A DNA stretch of 64,000 bases from Tethya wilhelma (taxonomy: Eukaryota > Porifera > Demospongiae > Tethyida > Tethyidae), in the NCBI GenBank assembly GCA_964030475.1, contig CAXIPT010000001.1, positions 18,005,178 to 18,069,177 of the forward strand, written 5' to 3'. A program made the translations under genes and the position numbers. This document shows positions 1-11,084 of this stretch, in pieces. The notes beneath the pieces are model-generated. The model saw only the letters and a list, made by a program, of their open reading frames with translations. It did not search any database and had not been told where the DNA came from. Position 1 is the stretch's first letter. Each line of letters begins with the position of its first letter.

Positions 1-317
1 AGCGTCATTTTTTGCATTGATTCCATATGGAATGACCCTAATGGATTTTAGAGCTCAAAATGACAACGAAAATTTTACAGTATCTTTTCAATGCTAAAAA
101 ATCGATACTGTACAGATCATGTTTAATTTTGTTGACATGGCACTACAGAACAATGCTGTGATTGTATTCATGATCTTGTTCCTACAGATTTGGGCTTGAA
201 TTCCTCTGTGGTGTGAAGACAGCTGGCTTTGCCCAATCGAGAGAGCCTCTGAAATTTATTAATTCTGAACTTTATTAGTAGATAGCTAACTGAGTCATGT
301 ATCCATTTATAGTCAAA

Positions 318-444
318 ATGGTTGTGAGATTGAGTGACTCGGAGTTCATTCCTGTGTCTAGCTACAATGTCATTGAGCTCAGTAGGGATATGAACATAGG
401 TGACACAGTGAAATGAACTCCGAGTCACTCAATCTCACAACCAT
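318..444. repeat. Near-perfect inverted repeat (hairpin), 33-bp arms
   Basis: The arms at about 318-350 and 412-444 are reverse complements, with a core GAGATTGAGTGACTCGGAG on the left arm, around a loop of about 61 bases. I see no gene between position 1 and 704. Two ORFs crossing this hairpin (168-428 minus, 413-763 plus) are probably chance. It could be a foldback element or a transcribed hairpin. No flanking duplication was identified. Confidence 0.75.
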
Positions 445-704
445 TCCTATCTTGTTTGCTCATTTTTTACGATTTGGCCATTCCTATGTTTGCATTACAT
501 TTCTAATGTTTTTTGTACTTGTCAACGTTATCTTTACCAAAACAAACGTAGAAATTGAATGCATACTCATACATGCCAGGCTGCTGTCTAAGCCCCATGC
601 ACCCCAGGCTTGTAAACTATCCTATAAACTAGCTGTTTTAGATCAACATGGTTACCAGATTATGATTTGTCCTCAGTACATCCCCTTTTATTATAAATCT
701 CCTT

Positions 705-2242
705 TCAGTATAAATATATTATGCAGCTCCCAATTGATTTTGAAAATAACCAGTGTCTCTTGAGGATGAGGTAGTCAGTCCCCGCTATGAGGTAATGCAG
801 TAGGAAGTAGAAGGCAGTCAGTATGAGATAGTACCACCAGTAGAAGGAGGAGGTGGAGAAGGAATAGACTAGCCAACAGAAAAAGAGAGTCCAAAATACA
901 AGATTGGTTTTCATTTGTCCACGAGGCTCGGCCAGTTCAGCAGGCAGCATGTATCTTGAGTTGAACAGTTTCTTTTCGTAGAACTCCTTCAGCTGAGCTT
1001 CTTTCTCCCTCCAGCAGCCCTGGAGCCACTCACTGAGAGCCTCCTCGCCCTGAGGCAGCTCTGAGAAGGACCTCTGTTCAGCAAAGAAGTGGATCTCCCT
1101 CGGCAGTCTCCCGGCAGCTAGGTCCCTCTCATTCTGAGGCATGCCCCCTCCAATGTAGCCGACTGACATGTTGACTATAGTGGGAGTCACCTTTGACCTT
1201 CTCATCTCTTGCACACACAGCACAAAGCCTTTTGTCTTTGGGTGAAGAACATAGTCGTACATTTGAAGACCCCTTTCTTTGGAGAATTTTTTACTTTTCT
1301 CTTTATTAGAAGGAGAGAGGTCAGTGCCCTCAGGGAACAGGAGTAGCTGCAGGGGGTAGTTGATGGAGGTGAAGTAGTGAAGGTTGTCTATGATGTTCTG
1401 TTTGTCCTTCTGCCACTCTCGGGAGAGAAACAGAAAATTACCAGCTTGCATCGCCCAACCTGCATGATGTATAATTATGGTATGTGTGTGTGTGTGTGTG
1501 TGTGTGTCATAACGTACGTATATAGAAACTGAAACAGTATGTTCTACAGCTGTCATGTTGTGTTGTGTTGTGTGAAATCCTTGTGATGCCATATTGAAAA
1601 CATGACACATATTTCACATCGACTCTCACTCAATATCTTGTACTTTCCCTGTTCACTCACCAAAGAATGGTACTTTCTTGAGAGCCTTCTTCAAAATGAT
1701 CTTATGGCTGGTGAGGTCACCCATTCTAATTAAGTAACACCATAGGAACATCCAATCAAACCGTGTGCGATGGTTAAGAATAATGAGGCACGGCCCCTTG
1801 AGTGGCTTCAGATCCCCACATATTCTCACCTTCACCCCCAGGACCACTTCTGGAGAGTGAGCACATGTGAAGGTGAAGGGTTAGTTAAATTACATGTGCA
1901 CCATATGCCTGATACGAGTGAGAATACAAGACAAAACGTGTTGAACTTGAACTAATTAGTAGGTTTTCGAACTTACCAAGTAATGCCTTGTGATGTTGTT
2001 TGTGATTGAAACAATGGATGCAAAAAAGTAAAAAAGTAAATCATGATCCACGATATTTTACTTGGGTCACTCACAGGGATGAGTTTGAGCCAGAGGGCAG
2101 TGGCATAGTCGATGGCCTTCCTTGCCAGTCCTCCACAGAATGGTAGGAACCAGAGCACGTGACATGGAGGCAGGAAGAAGATGCTACCAAAGAGCCCCAC
2201 CAATAGGAGAACAGTTGAGAAAAATACACCATGTAAAATCAT
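705..2242 (-). CDS. LCLAT1: Lysocardiolipin acyltransferase 1-like (AGPAT/LPLAT family)
   Basis: This is a probable lysophospholipid acyltransferase of the ER or mitochondria-associated membrane, remodelling cardiolipin and phosphatidylinositol. There are three coding exons: about 2242-2075 (the donor may lie a few bases away), 1849-1661 and 1459-705, giving about 370 residues, near the length of vertebrate LCLAT1. Exon 1 encodes an N-terminal membrane segment rich in L, V and F. Exon 2 carries the catalytic HX4D block as NHRTRFDWMFLW, which is almost identical to the LCLAT1 form. Exon 3 carries GWAMQAGNFLF and the acceptor-binding FPEGTDL motif, then YDYVLHPKTKGF, and ends with a hydrophobic C-terminal pair of helices. 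The start chosen is the Met at 2242, just before the hydrophobic segment; an upstream in-frame Met at 2281 is less likely. The 1480-1508 TG microsatellite lies in the last intron. LCLAT1 versus another AGPAT subclass is inferred from motif wording. Confidence 0.88.
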
Positions 2243-2516
2243 TTCCAGAGTCAAAGTTGAACATGTGTGCGCAGCGTGCACACCCGGCGCGGCGCACGTA
2301 CGTGCACGTACGTGTTCGAAAAGCGATATAGCTAGCTCGAGCGCGAGCGCTCACATGCATGCACGTGATCAAATTGCGCGCTCAGCATGCATGATCTATG
2401 ATCGATCATGATATGAGATCATGTCGGGCCCTGACAGATCAGCTAGGATCTGATCCTTGACCTAGTCATACTGTAAGAGTGCAGTCAAAAGTACAGCCCA
2501 GAGGATAGGCTGAAAG
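2243..2516. promoter_or_regulatory. Divergent intergenic promoter region
   Basis: About 270 bases separate the start of the LCLAT1-like gene (-) from the start of gene A (+). The stretch is richer in CpG than its surroundings and contains overlapping palindromes such as CACGTACGTGCACGTACGTG around 2296-2315 and several GATC/CATG palindromes at 2345-2450. A shared bidirectional promoter is inferred from layout only. Confidence 0.45.
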
Positions 2517-4505
2517 ATGCCAATCAGTGCCGAGCAATGGAGAGCAACAACAGGTTCTCTGAACGCGGGAAAATGTTCAATAACCTACAAGCAAAAAACC
2601 AGAACGCCATTTTCCTCAGCTACTGTTTCAACTGTACCTTCTGACTGGAAGGATTATTTCCTCTTAATTTTATTGCTATGTAGACCAATGGTTTACAAAA
2701 TATATTCAGTAAATTTGATTCCAATAATGTCTTACCATCTATGGTCTTACCTAGTATCCAGTTGGCAAACCGAGAATCCTTTAAAAATTGGTAAGTAGAA
2801 ACTATCAGTTCAGTGTGATATTTTTACCCAAATAAACAACCATTTATTTCCATCATTTCAGTCAATGCATATGCGATTATGTTGGTGGATGTCGTACATT
2901 CTACCATATTGAACTTCCATGGAGTCCCTTTAATATTGGCTGTCGGTGTTTCCAGTCATATTGCTATGATATTAACAGTACTGTTGATTCACGTTAAAAA
3001 GTGTAGAAAAGGAGGAAAACTCAAATATCAGTTGAAATTGACCCAAGAAATTCATCATCTTGGCTACTACTGGTTGAGCACCGGGCCAGATTCTGAGATT
3101 GTTGTTTTCACTAATACAGCTAGGATTAATACAACACTATCAATACACGGTGCGTGTGTGCTATCACTCATTTGAATCATGTTAGACTGTATGATGATTA
3201 TACTTCATCCAAATTTTCTGTAGGATCTCTGAAGCAGAATCATATGAACTCATTTATTTGTGGACGATTTATTCAGTCAGGATTTTTTCTCCAGCTATCC
3301 TCTCTAGTGCTACTGGCAATGCTCCTCCTTCTAGCTGGAGATGTAGAGAGAAACCCTGGACCTGTTGGACGTAAGGCAACTGAAATGAATTTTCAATGAG
3401 TGTCTGTTTTAATTGATTTTTGTTTCTGCAATGCCAGAACTTACTTTTAGCGACTATTACAAAGTCAATTGTTATCTCAAGGACTTGACAGATACACAAT
3501 TGTTGGAGTTAGGAGAAATACTGGGACTTCATAGATTCAGAATGTCACATATGAATCATCTACCTGATGATATGGTAATGGCTTGGCTTCGTGCAGAAGA
3601 CTCCGTTCTATCCAGCAGTGGTACGCCATCTTGGAAAAGTTTAGTTGGAGCTTTACAAGATGTCGGCCAGACAGGACTTGCTAACAGAATCAGTCAAAAA
3701 GAGAGCTTAGTAATGGAAGTTCACGCACCAATTCAAGAAAGTAGTCAGACCTCACTAACAGCATTAGTCCTACCGCATAGACTATCATGGATTGTCAATG
3801 GAGAATCTGGTAGAACGTTGTTAACTTACTCTGAAGAGAGACCTGTTGTTAATACATCTACCACCAGTTCTTATCTACAACACCTAGCTGAGGGAGGAAC
3901 ACTTACTGGAGGTTTGTTGCTAATTCAAGTTCCTCCAGATTAATTGTATTCACAACCTTCCATGTGTTTTTTTTAGCAATTATGATTATAGTTAAAGATG
4001 ATGACTTTGCATGATGATTGCATTTCCTGTTGTACCTGCAGGGCCAACACCTGGGATTTCCCCTTCAAGTGTATTAAATAATAGAAATGAATTATTTACA
4101 GTATCTGAGTCAGCACCTAGAGAGTATAATTCCAATAATCGCTCAGCAGAAGAACACAGCATCATTGCAACTGAAGACTCGCCTCCACACTACTCTTTGT
4201 CTCCTAGAAATGAACAATTAGTAAATCCAACATCAGCAAATGATGATAGACCGAGTGGAACATCTGAACAAATCCTCCCTACCACCACTCTCACCTCTAG
4301 TCTCACCTCTGGTCTCACCTCTCACACACAACAAGAAATCACACACCACGAACCCACCCCCCCACCCTCACAGTCACCTAGAGCCGCTCAATCAATCACC
4401 CATCGTTCCTCGTCCTCCCAGAGCACTGGACCAGACAGACAGGCTGTGACAGTGGCTGCTGAGTGTCTTCACGCTCATGACTATTCCAGGATGATCCAAG
4501 TCCTC
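2517..4505 (+). CDS. Gene A: 2A-like / DEATH domain / TPR-start protein (3' end broken)
   Basis: Five exons splice with matching phases: 2517-2790, 2862-3149, 3224-3370, 3438-3911 and 4042 to the N at 4506. The first three encode about 236 residues with several hydrophobic segments, ending in a leucine-rich helix directly followed by GDVERNPGP, a canonical 2A-like ribosome-skipping sequence. Exon 4 begins with a probable DEATH fold (TFSDYYKVNCYL through WKSLVGALQDVG and LANRI). Exon 5 is a Ser/Thr/Pro-rich linker ending in a TPR start, PDRQAV...LHAHDYSRMIQVL, closely matching gene B at 8390-8450 (PDRQAV...LQAHDYFKMVQVL). The coding frame stops making sense at the single N, so the TPR and later domains are probably lost at an assembly join. 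By analogy with sponge and sea-urchin NLR and TPR proteins carrying N-terminal 2A sequences, this may be an innate-immune sensor or adaptor. Function is inference. Confidence 0.75.
3319..3363 (+). other. 2A-like ribosome-skipping sequence
   Basis: The codons at 3337-3363 read GDVERNPGP, matching the consensus D-V/I-E-x-N-P-G-P. They are preceded by a leucine-rich stretch (LLAMLLLLA), as in known signal-type 2A sequences. Skipping would occur between the Gly codon at 3358-3360 and the Pro codon at 3361-3363, releasing an upstream product of about 233 residues and a downstream protein starting PVGQLTF and entering the DEATH domain. The motif is encoded in an endogenous spliced gene, so I do not read it as viral. 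Confidence 0.85.
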
Positions 4506-4506
4506 N
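4506..4506. other. Single-N assembly join interrupting gene A
   Basis: The paralogous reading of gene A and gene B runs together up to the codons for QVL. At the N, gene A switches to sequence with no resemblance to the gene B continuation (SKGPQTVAVIF). Similar one-base Ns sit at 18154, 27817, 35392 and 44047, mostly in or next to microsatellites, so they look like scaffold joins rather than ambiguous base calls. Confidence 0.6.
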
Positions 4507-4810
4507 AGATGAAGCTCTCCTGTGTTTTGTACGATTGTTGGAGATCAGCGCGGTGTAAAAGATCCAGTCTTTTGTCAAATTTAGGCTGAGTAAGCGCGTG
4601 GTAAGCCACAAGAGAAGGCGCTACTCTGCTAGATTTACGTAGTCTAGTAATTTTAAAGCCTAGAATAGCTAAGTGTTGCCTCGCTTGCTATGTATTGAGC
4701 TTCGTTTTAGTGCTAAGACGAAGAGAGCAAGAAAAGAAATATCTTACTAATATGCACGAGTATATTTAAATCGCGTCCACGTGGGCTACTAATTGCATTC
4801 GATATTCCAG

Positions 4811-4896
4811 AGCGACACGAAAGGTCTAGGGTCCGTACCAGACCCTTTTTCCCGCGCGTAGTTTTAGCGCGCGTGTAAAGGGTCTGGATACGCCAG
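4811..4896. repeat. Foldback element, degenerate (TAGTCTGG type)
   Basis: The left arm GTCCGTACCAGACCCTTT pairs with the right arm AAAGGGTCTGGATACGCC, with GCGCG-rich inner arms. The outer right end reads CAGACTA, as in the compact foldbacks at 6289 and 6677. No clean target duplication was found. Around it, 4507-5251 shows no supportable gene. Confidence 0.5.
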
Positions 4897-5251
4897 ACTA
4901 GCCCAAGAAAGAGTCGGAGTCGATACATAAACTTCGCTTAGTGCTCTACCATCCAGCTAGCACACTGCACGCTTGCGTACTCTGCTCAAGTTGCACCATG
5001 CATGCATGATCTAGCCATCAGGACTGGATCGTCGCGAAAGAAAACAAAACACTGACTTGTCAAAATCGAAATAATCGGATCGTCAAATTAGAAAACTACT
5101 TTTAGGTTTCGCTCAGAAATTTCAAGCCAATTTCTACTATCTATGCTTAGCATCGATGTACTGTCTTCCCAATCTCAGTGCTGTGTTCTTACAAACTGTA
5201 TGCGCTCAGGCTCGCCCCATAGATGCTTGCATCTGTCTAGTTAGTCTAGTA

Positions 5252-6209
5252 AGGTAAAACGGGGTAATTCGGGACGCGGGGTAATTGGGGACACTTCCGG
5301 GTTTTACCTCCTCCTGGCTGAAAACAAAGAAAGCTACCAGGATGGTTTGGTGTCACATTTATAGGGACACAACCTAGCTACAATGTACCAAAGACTCACA
5401 TTGGTTGCAACTCTGCTTCGTAGTTAAACAGTTAAGTTTCTTGGATACCTTTTACGCGAAATTGACCGTTTGCTGATAAAAAACATTACAATGTTCAATT
5501 TTTAGGACAGAAAACTACTAAACATTCGACCAAAAGAGTTTCTAGATATAATACATTATCTTTTTCTACCTGATATCACAAATTTATGTTCATGGCTACT
5601 GCACACGAAGAGCTAGCAGGGTCAAAAGCGAGCACATCCATAGAAAGTGGGCGGGGCTGTTAGTGAGAATCAGCTATTATTCCTCTCCCCCAGCTCTACA
5701 ATCTCTCCATACATATGTAGATAGCTTAATTTCATCTTCTTACACATATTCTGGTACTAAATGACCAAAATTATAAAATAGAATCACATACACATGCAGC
5801 ACTTTTAATAATATTTTTCTATTAATTTCTGTATATTTCCAATAAACTTGGCCACATGATGAAGATGAATTTGTTTCAAGCTCAACTTTCAGTCCAGATA
5901 AACTGAAGGGAGTCTGAAGTGTATGATTCTTCGTTTTCACTGCTTTGAATCACTCCAATCCTGACAAATGGCATGCGTCCCAAATTACCCCACACGCTCA
6001 TTATTTCGCTAAATTAGAGAGCGGTTAGTTAAACTGCTCACTGCACACAAAGTACTAGGCCCAGCAACTTCAGGTTTGCATTTCTAAAACTAAATACATT
6101 ATAGTTTAGTTCTGCAGTGTTAGTTTCCAGATAAGTCTACTTCTGCCGAAATAAAACTGGACATAAATTGGAAGACCGAAAGAGTGTCCCAAATTACCCC
6201 GTTTTACCT
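5252..6209. mobile_element. MITE-like element, family AGGTAAAACGGGG, copy 1
   Basis: The terminal inverted repeats are AGGTAAAACGGGGTAATT at 5252 and its reverse complement ending at 6209. TA dinucleotides flank both ends (5250-5251 and 6210-6211), consistent with a TA target duplication. The GGGGTAATT word recurs inside both ends. No transposase ORF is visible in the 958 bp, so it is non-autonomous. A second copy lies at 44656-45470. Confidence 0.8.
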
Positions 6210-6288
6210 TATGAATATAGAAAACTTGGAAAACCTCGAAAACTGCGGGTTATCTGCAAAACGTTATTCAACTTCAGGTATCCCTATT

Positions 6289-6335
6289 TAGTCTCGCGGG
6301 CCAGACTCTTCGAAAGGGGCTGGCCCGCGAGACTA
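6289..6335. mobile_element. Short foldback element with 8-9 bp TSD
   Basis: The 47-bp hairpin TAGTCTCGCGGGCCAG...CTGGCCCGCGAGACTA is flanked on both sides by TCCCTATT (6281-6288 and 6336-6343). It belongs to the TAGTCTCG/TAGCCTCG foldback family seen repeatedly in this window. Confidence 0.85.
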
Positions 6336-6463
6336 TCCCTATTTCGGGCCATGCTGCAGAGTTCTTAGTGTACTCCAGTGTGAAGTAATCGTGAGTTTGA
6401 GCCATCTTCTACACACAAAGTTGAAACAGTGAAAGTTTAAAGCGTACAGACGTGGACTGTCAC

Positions 6464-6484
6464 TAGTCTCGCGTAGCCAGACTA
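6464..6484. mobile_element. Minimal foldback element, 21 bp, with 9-bp TSD
   Basis: TAGTCTCGCGTAGCCAGACTA has only its outer TAGTCT...AGACTA arms. It is flanked by a perfect direct repeat GACTGTCAC (6455-6463 and 6485-6493). This is the smallest member of the family seen here. Confidence 0.7.
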
Positions 6485-6676
6485 GACTGTCACTGGACGT
6501 CCGGACGATGGTTATACAGCGCTACGGTCTCACATGAGACACAGAGCTCTGAGGTCGGTTGGTTTTCAAATTTGGCGGGAAATTTTACCTCAAGTTTGAA
6601 ATTACAAAATACTGAAATCTGATTGGAGGTTACAACATTCCGCGATTGCAAACGGAAAACTGGCCACTTTTACCAG

Positions 6677-6729
6677 TAGTCTGGCTTGCCAGACTCTTCG
6701 CACGGGGAAGAGTCTGGCCAGCCAGACTA
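6677..6729. mobile_element. Short foldback element with 9-bp TSD
   Basis: A hairpin TAGTCTGGCTTGCCAGACTC...GAGTCTGGCCAGCCAGACTA is flanked by a perfect TTTTACCAG duplication (6668-6676 and 6730-6738). A further half element, GTCTGGCCCGCGAGACTA, follows at 6741-6758. Confidence 0.85.
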
Positions 6730-6786
6730 TTTTACCAGACGTCTGGCCCGCGAGACTAGTCCACAAGGCAACTCTCCCAGCTCTTA

Positions 6787-6885
6787 GATATCCGGATATT
6801 TTCGGATATCCAGGATCCAGACGTAAACAGTTCACTCTGAGCTGTTTACGTTTGGATCCTGGATATCCGCGAATATCCAGATATC
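6787..6885. repeat. Long hairpin with 44-bp arms
   Basis: The arms 6787-6830 and 6842-6885 pair with only a few mismatches, enclosing an 11-base loop. The arm core is GGATATCCAGGATCC followed by ACGTAAACAG. Each arm also contains smaller GGATATCC palindromes. No gene overlaps it. Confidence 0.7.
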
Positions 6886-6905
6886 AAAAAAAAAAAAAGG
6901 ACGTG

Positions 6906-7051
6906 GCTAGAGTACCAGTAGTCCGTATACTTTCCTATTGCTTTTGTATTGCAGAATTACGTAATATACAGTATCCGGATTTTGCCGGTGCTGCATTAAA
7001 GTACCGGCACCATTGACTGCAATATAGTTTACGGTGACCGGTACTCTAGCC
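6906..7051. repeat. Small element with GGCTAGAGTACC inverted ends
   Basis: TGGCTAGAGTACC at about 6905-6917 and its complement GGTACTCTAGCCA near 7039-7052 bracket about 145 bp. It lies just upstream of, or overlapping, the first open exon of gene B. It looks like a very small MITE. No target duplication was established. Confidence 0.4.
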
Positions 7052-10000
7052 ACAGCGAAAAAAAAAACTTCAAGTCTTACCACTACTTCAGTACGTGTAG
7101 ACAGCAGCCTGTCTTCTTTGCTTGAAGAGTTGCCTTGTGGACCAGAGAATATCGAATATTTCAGTCTTGTGAGAGAGAAATTTAAGAAAAAAAATAATAT
7201 GGAAATTTCTGAACGTGGTAGTCAATCCCGTGATGCTGATAGTAAGTTTTCTCTTTCAGTTTGTTTACTATTTATTGTAACGCTTGATTGTTTTCTTTGT
7301 CAGAATTTACAAACCATACACCGACTGAAGAGAGTGACCCCAGAGCAACAACGAGCCTTGTTTTATCAGGTCGAACATCATGGATTCTCAACGTTGACAC
7401 GAGACCAGTTGTAAGCATGTCTACTAGTAGTTCCTATATACATGAGGTTCATACACCTGGATGTAAGTATACAGACATATTATCTGTGTAGCATTTCATT
7501 GACATCATAACAGCTTAACTAGAAAATATCTTAATCGTAAGATCTAGGGTTTCCGCAAAACAGCCAATCAACAACACTAAAATTAAAAGTCTCTGAAGTC
7601 CCAATTAACACCACATTCACAGCGCAGAAGTACCACGCCCATATTGGCCATACCTTCCATGGGCAAGGGATCGAGTTTCCCTATGTTCCACATGTAAAAC
7701 GCGAGCAAATTTTTGTGACAGGAAGAGCAATTTTACTGCATAAAACTGGATGTACTTAACAGACTCCAATAATGACATCCACGAGCAAAATTGCCAAAAA
7801 GTGCTTGAAAATCCTTCAGTGCAAAATCGTTCATTTATACGCGGAATATATGGCAATGCCATCATTTGCCCACAAGAGGCATGGTTAAAGTCTGAAGCGC
7901 TAATTGGCTAATAGTTTTGCGGAACCCCTCTATAGCACAAAAATTTGGTGAATTTTACATTGGCAGATTGCTGGTTTGGTAAGAACTATATACTTATATT
8001 CCAAATCAGATGCACATGCATGCAGAATTGAGGCTTTGCAGTTGCTTTATCACCAAAGTAAAATTTACCAATCATGAATTTTTTGACAATCTGCCAAATA
8101 TTATTCCCACCAATATTTTGTGCTATACGAGACACTAGTGCAATTTAGATTAGTTTTTGTCAACCAGTTTAATTGCTGTATCCAGAATACTATCCACATA
8201 GCTACGGCAAAGTATACTAACCTGTGTTGGCTTTCATCATCTGCAGGTACTTTGTCTAGCCATTCTTCACCTTTGGCTAGTTTCTTTAACAGTAATATCA
8301 GAGATAGCCTTCCAAAACCATCACAATTTCAAAGAGCTTCTCAGTCGACCAGCTCTAGTTCTTCGTCCTCCCAGACCTCAGGACCTGATAGACAGGCTGT
8401 ATCCGCCCAGTGTCTTCAAGCTCATGACTATTTTAAAATGGTTCAAGTTCTCTCAAAAGGTCCTCAGACAGTGGCTGTAATATTTGGACTGGGACTGGCT
8501 TACTTCAAGCTCGAGGACTACTCTAAATCAAGCGAACTCTTCAATAAGATGCTGACCATGACACAACAGGACCAAGAGGAAAAGAACAATACCTTCCTCG
8601 CTCTCTATTACCTCGGGGAGATTGAGGTACTTCTGAAAAGATACACAGAAGCCGCCTCTTACTTTGAACAAGCCGTAGCTCACCATGCCAAACATTCTGT
8701 AGCTGAAACAAGATATAGAATCAACCCTCCCTCCAAGGCCATCCTCTACTCCAAACAAGGCTCAGCGTTGCGCCAAGCTCAGAAGATCCTAGCTGCTGTG
8801 AAGGCTTACAGGTCAGCTATCTCAGTAGCAGAGACCTCCAGTGATAAGCTAGCAGCCCATACCAGTCTAGGCAACCTGTACCAGAGTGTGGGAGAGAATA
8901 GCAGTGCTTTAGATGAATACGAGAAGTCAATCAAACTAGCTGAAGAGATAGGAGATTTCATCTCCCTTGGCTGGGCCCACGGAAACATGGGCAATGCCTA
9001 TCTTGGCCTCTACCAAAAGGACAAGGCACTAAGTCATCTTGAGAAGTCACTAGATCTCACCATTGAACATGAACCAGACCCCAAAGCCATTGGTCGTGCC
9101 TACAACAACCTTGGCACTGCCTACCAGTCAATGAATGATCTCAATAAAGCTGAAGAGTACTATGATCTTGCTCTGAGTCAGGCCATATATGGTAGTGATG
9201 TAGCCGGACAAGCAAGAGTCTACGGTAACTTTGGTAATCTTCTGATGCTCCAGAAGAAGTACGAGTCAGCCATTGTCCATTACTCCGAGGCCCTGTCCCT
9301 GGGTACAGAAAGGTCAACTCGATCCACAGCATTTCACAACAGAGGCTGTGCTCGCTACGAGAAAGCCGAATCAGACAAGAAGCAATATCTCGGACCGAAA
9401 CTAGAAAATGTCAAGTTTGTAGCAACATTCAGTGGTCCCGACACATCTTGTCTCCCCCAGGTACCCTCCCTCCCTAGCTCCATCACCAAGCACTACGAGG
9501 GAGGGCGGGACGACCTCACGGAGGTGGTGAAGTACCACAAGGAGACCCACCACAACATCAAGGGGTCCTCCCACGGCCTCAGCCTCTCCATCTCCCTCTC
9601 CGAGAGCAACTCCCGTACCTTCCACCGTCTCCAAGACTGCCTCTACAACATCAGAGAGACCAACGTGGCATTAGAGTACGCTGAACAGAGCAGGGCGAGA
9701 TCCCTCGGTGAGCTACTCCTGCAGAGGAAAGGCTCCCAGCTCACCAACCAGCTCACCTCCCCTCTCTCCATCAACCAAATCAGAGGCATCATCCGATCCA
9801 ACAACACCGACATCATCTTCATATCGTACACCGGGGCCCGCCTCCTGGTGTGGCACCACACCCCCATCAACGGAGACATCGTCACCAACATGTTTCAAGT
9901 CTCACTCGAAGATGACCAGTTTGAGAAGAAATCCCTCGATTATTTCCTCCGATACACTCTCAACAAGCGACTGATTGAGGAGGAGGTGGAGATGTACTCG

Positions 10001-11048
10001 TACTGCAGCTACGACGCCTCTCCCCAGCTCTCCCTCCTCAACGAGCTACTGACAGTGCCTCTTGTGAGGCTCCTTGAAGCCGTCCACGGGACCAATGATG
10101 TCATCCGTGACGTGGTCCTCATCCCTGACAGCTACACCAACCTCATGCCAGTGGTGGCCCTCCTGAACCCGTCCACTCAGCAGTTCCTGGGAGACAAGCT
10201 ACGATTTCGTTACATGCCTTCGTTCCTGGCCATGGGGGTCATGAGTCAGTTCCCTGAGGTGGTGGTGGAGGTCTCGGAGGAGAGCCAGAGGTTCTGTGTC
10301 GTGGGAAACCCCAAGATCCCCCAGTTCATGTACCAGGGAGAGTCCTGGACCCTCGGCAAACTACCCTACGCAGCCAAGGAGGCAGAGTGGGTGGCCCACA
10401 TCTTGAGGAGCACTCCCACCCTCAGGGAACAGGCCACCAAGATGGTGGTCCTGAGTATGATCAATTCAGCTAAGGTGATCCACCTTGCCACTCATGGCAG
10501 TGCCTCCTCAGGTTTCCTGGCATTTGCCGGGATGGCCTCCAGTCGCAGCAATGAGGTGGCCAGTGATAAGCTGGTGCTGCTCTACCCAGAGGAGGTGGAG
10601 AAGCTCTCCATCAGTCCTGCTCTTGTGGTCCTCACCAGTCGTGACTCTGGAAGAGGAACAGTCAAAGCTGATGGCATCCAAGGGATGGCTCGTGCCTTCA
10701 TCTTAGCCGGAGCTCAATCAGTCCTCACCACCCTCTGGAGGGTGCCTGATGAGTCAGCCTGTACCTTCATGATGTTCTTCTACCAGTACCTGATGGACGG
10801 GTGTCGAGGGTCGGCTGCACTGCACAAGGCCATCCTGAGTGTGAGGAGTTTCATCAAGTACTCTCGCTACATCCACTGGAGTGGCTACCAACTGACAGGC
10901 AGGGACATCCAGTTCAGAGTGGAGCTGAGAGAAGTGGATAAGATCATTAGGAGAAAGATTGGAGGGGAGGCTCTCTTTCCTAGACTGGAGGTGGTGAAGG
11001 CACTGGAGACTGCTTTTGTTAATGATCCTAATCTACCAACTGATGTGC

Positions 11049-11084
<36 letters not shown>

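Noticed and set aside
3319..3363. Viral origin of the 2A-like sequence
   Set aside because: The motif sits on a spliced exon of an animal-like DEATH protein, with no viral polymerase or capsid-like sequence nearby.
4507..5251. Possible continuation of gene A
   Set aside because: No frame resembles TPRs, and no splice chain could be supported.
9401..9974. Minus and alternative frames within gene B
   Set aside because: Shadow frames of the TPR-CHAT exon, with biased composition and no motifs.
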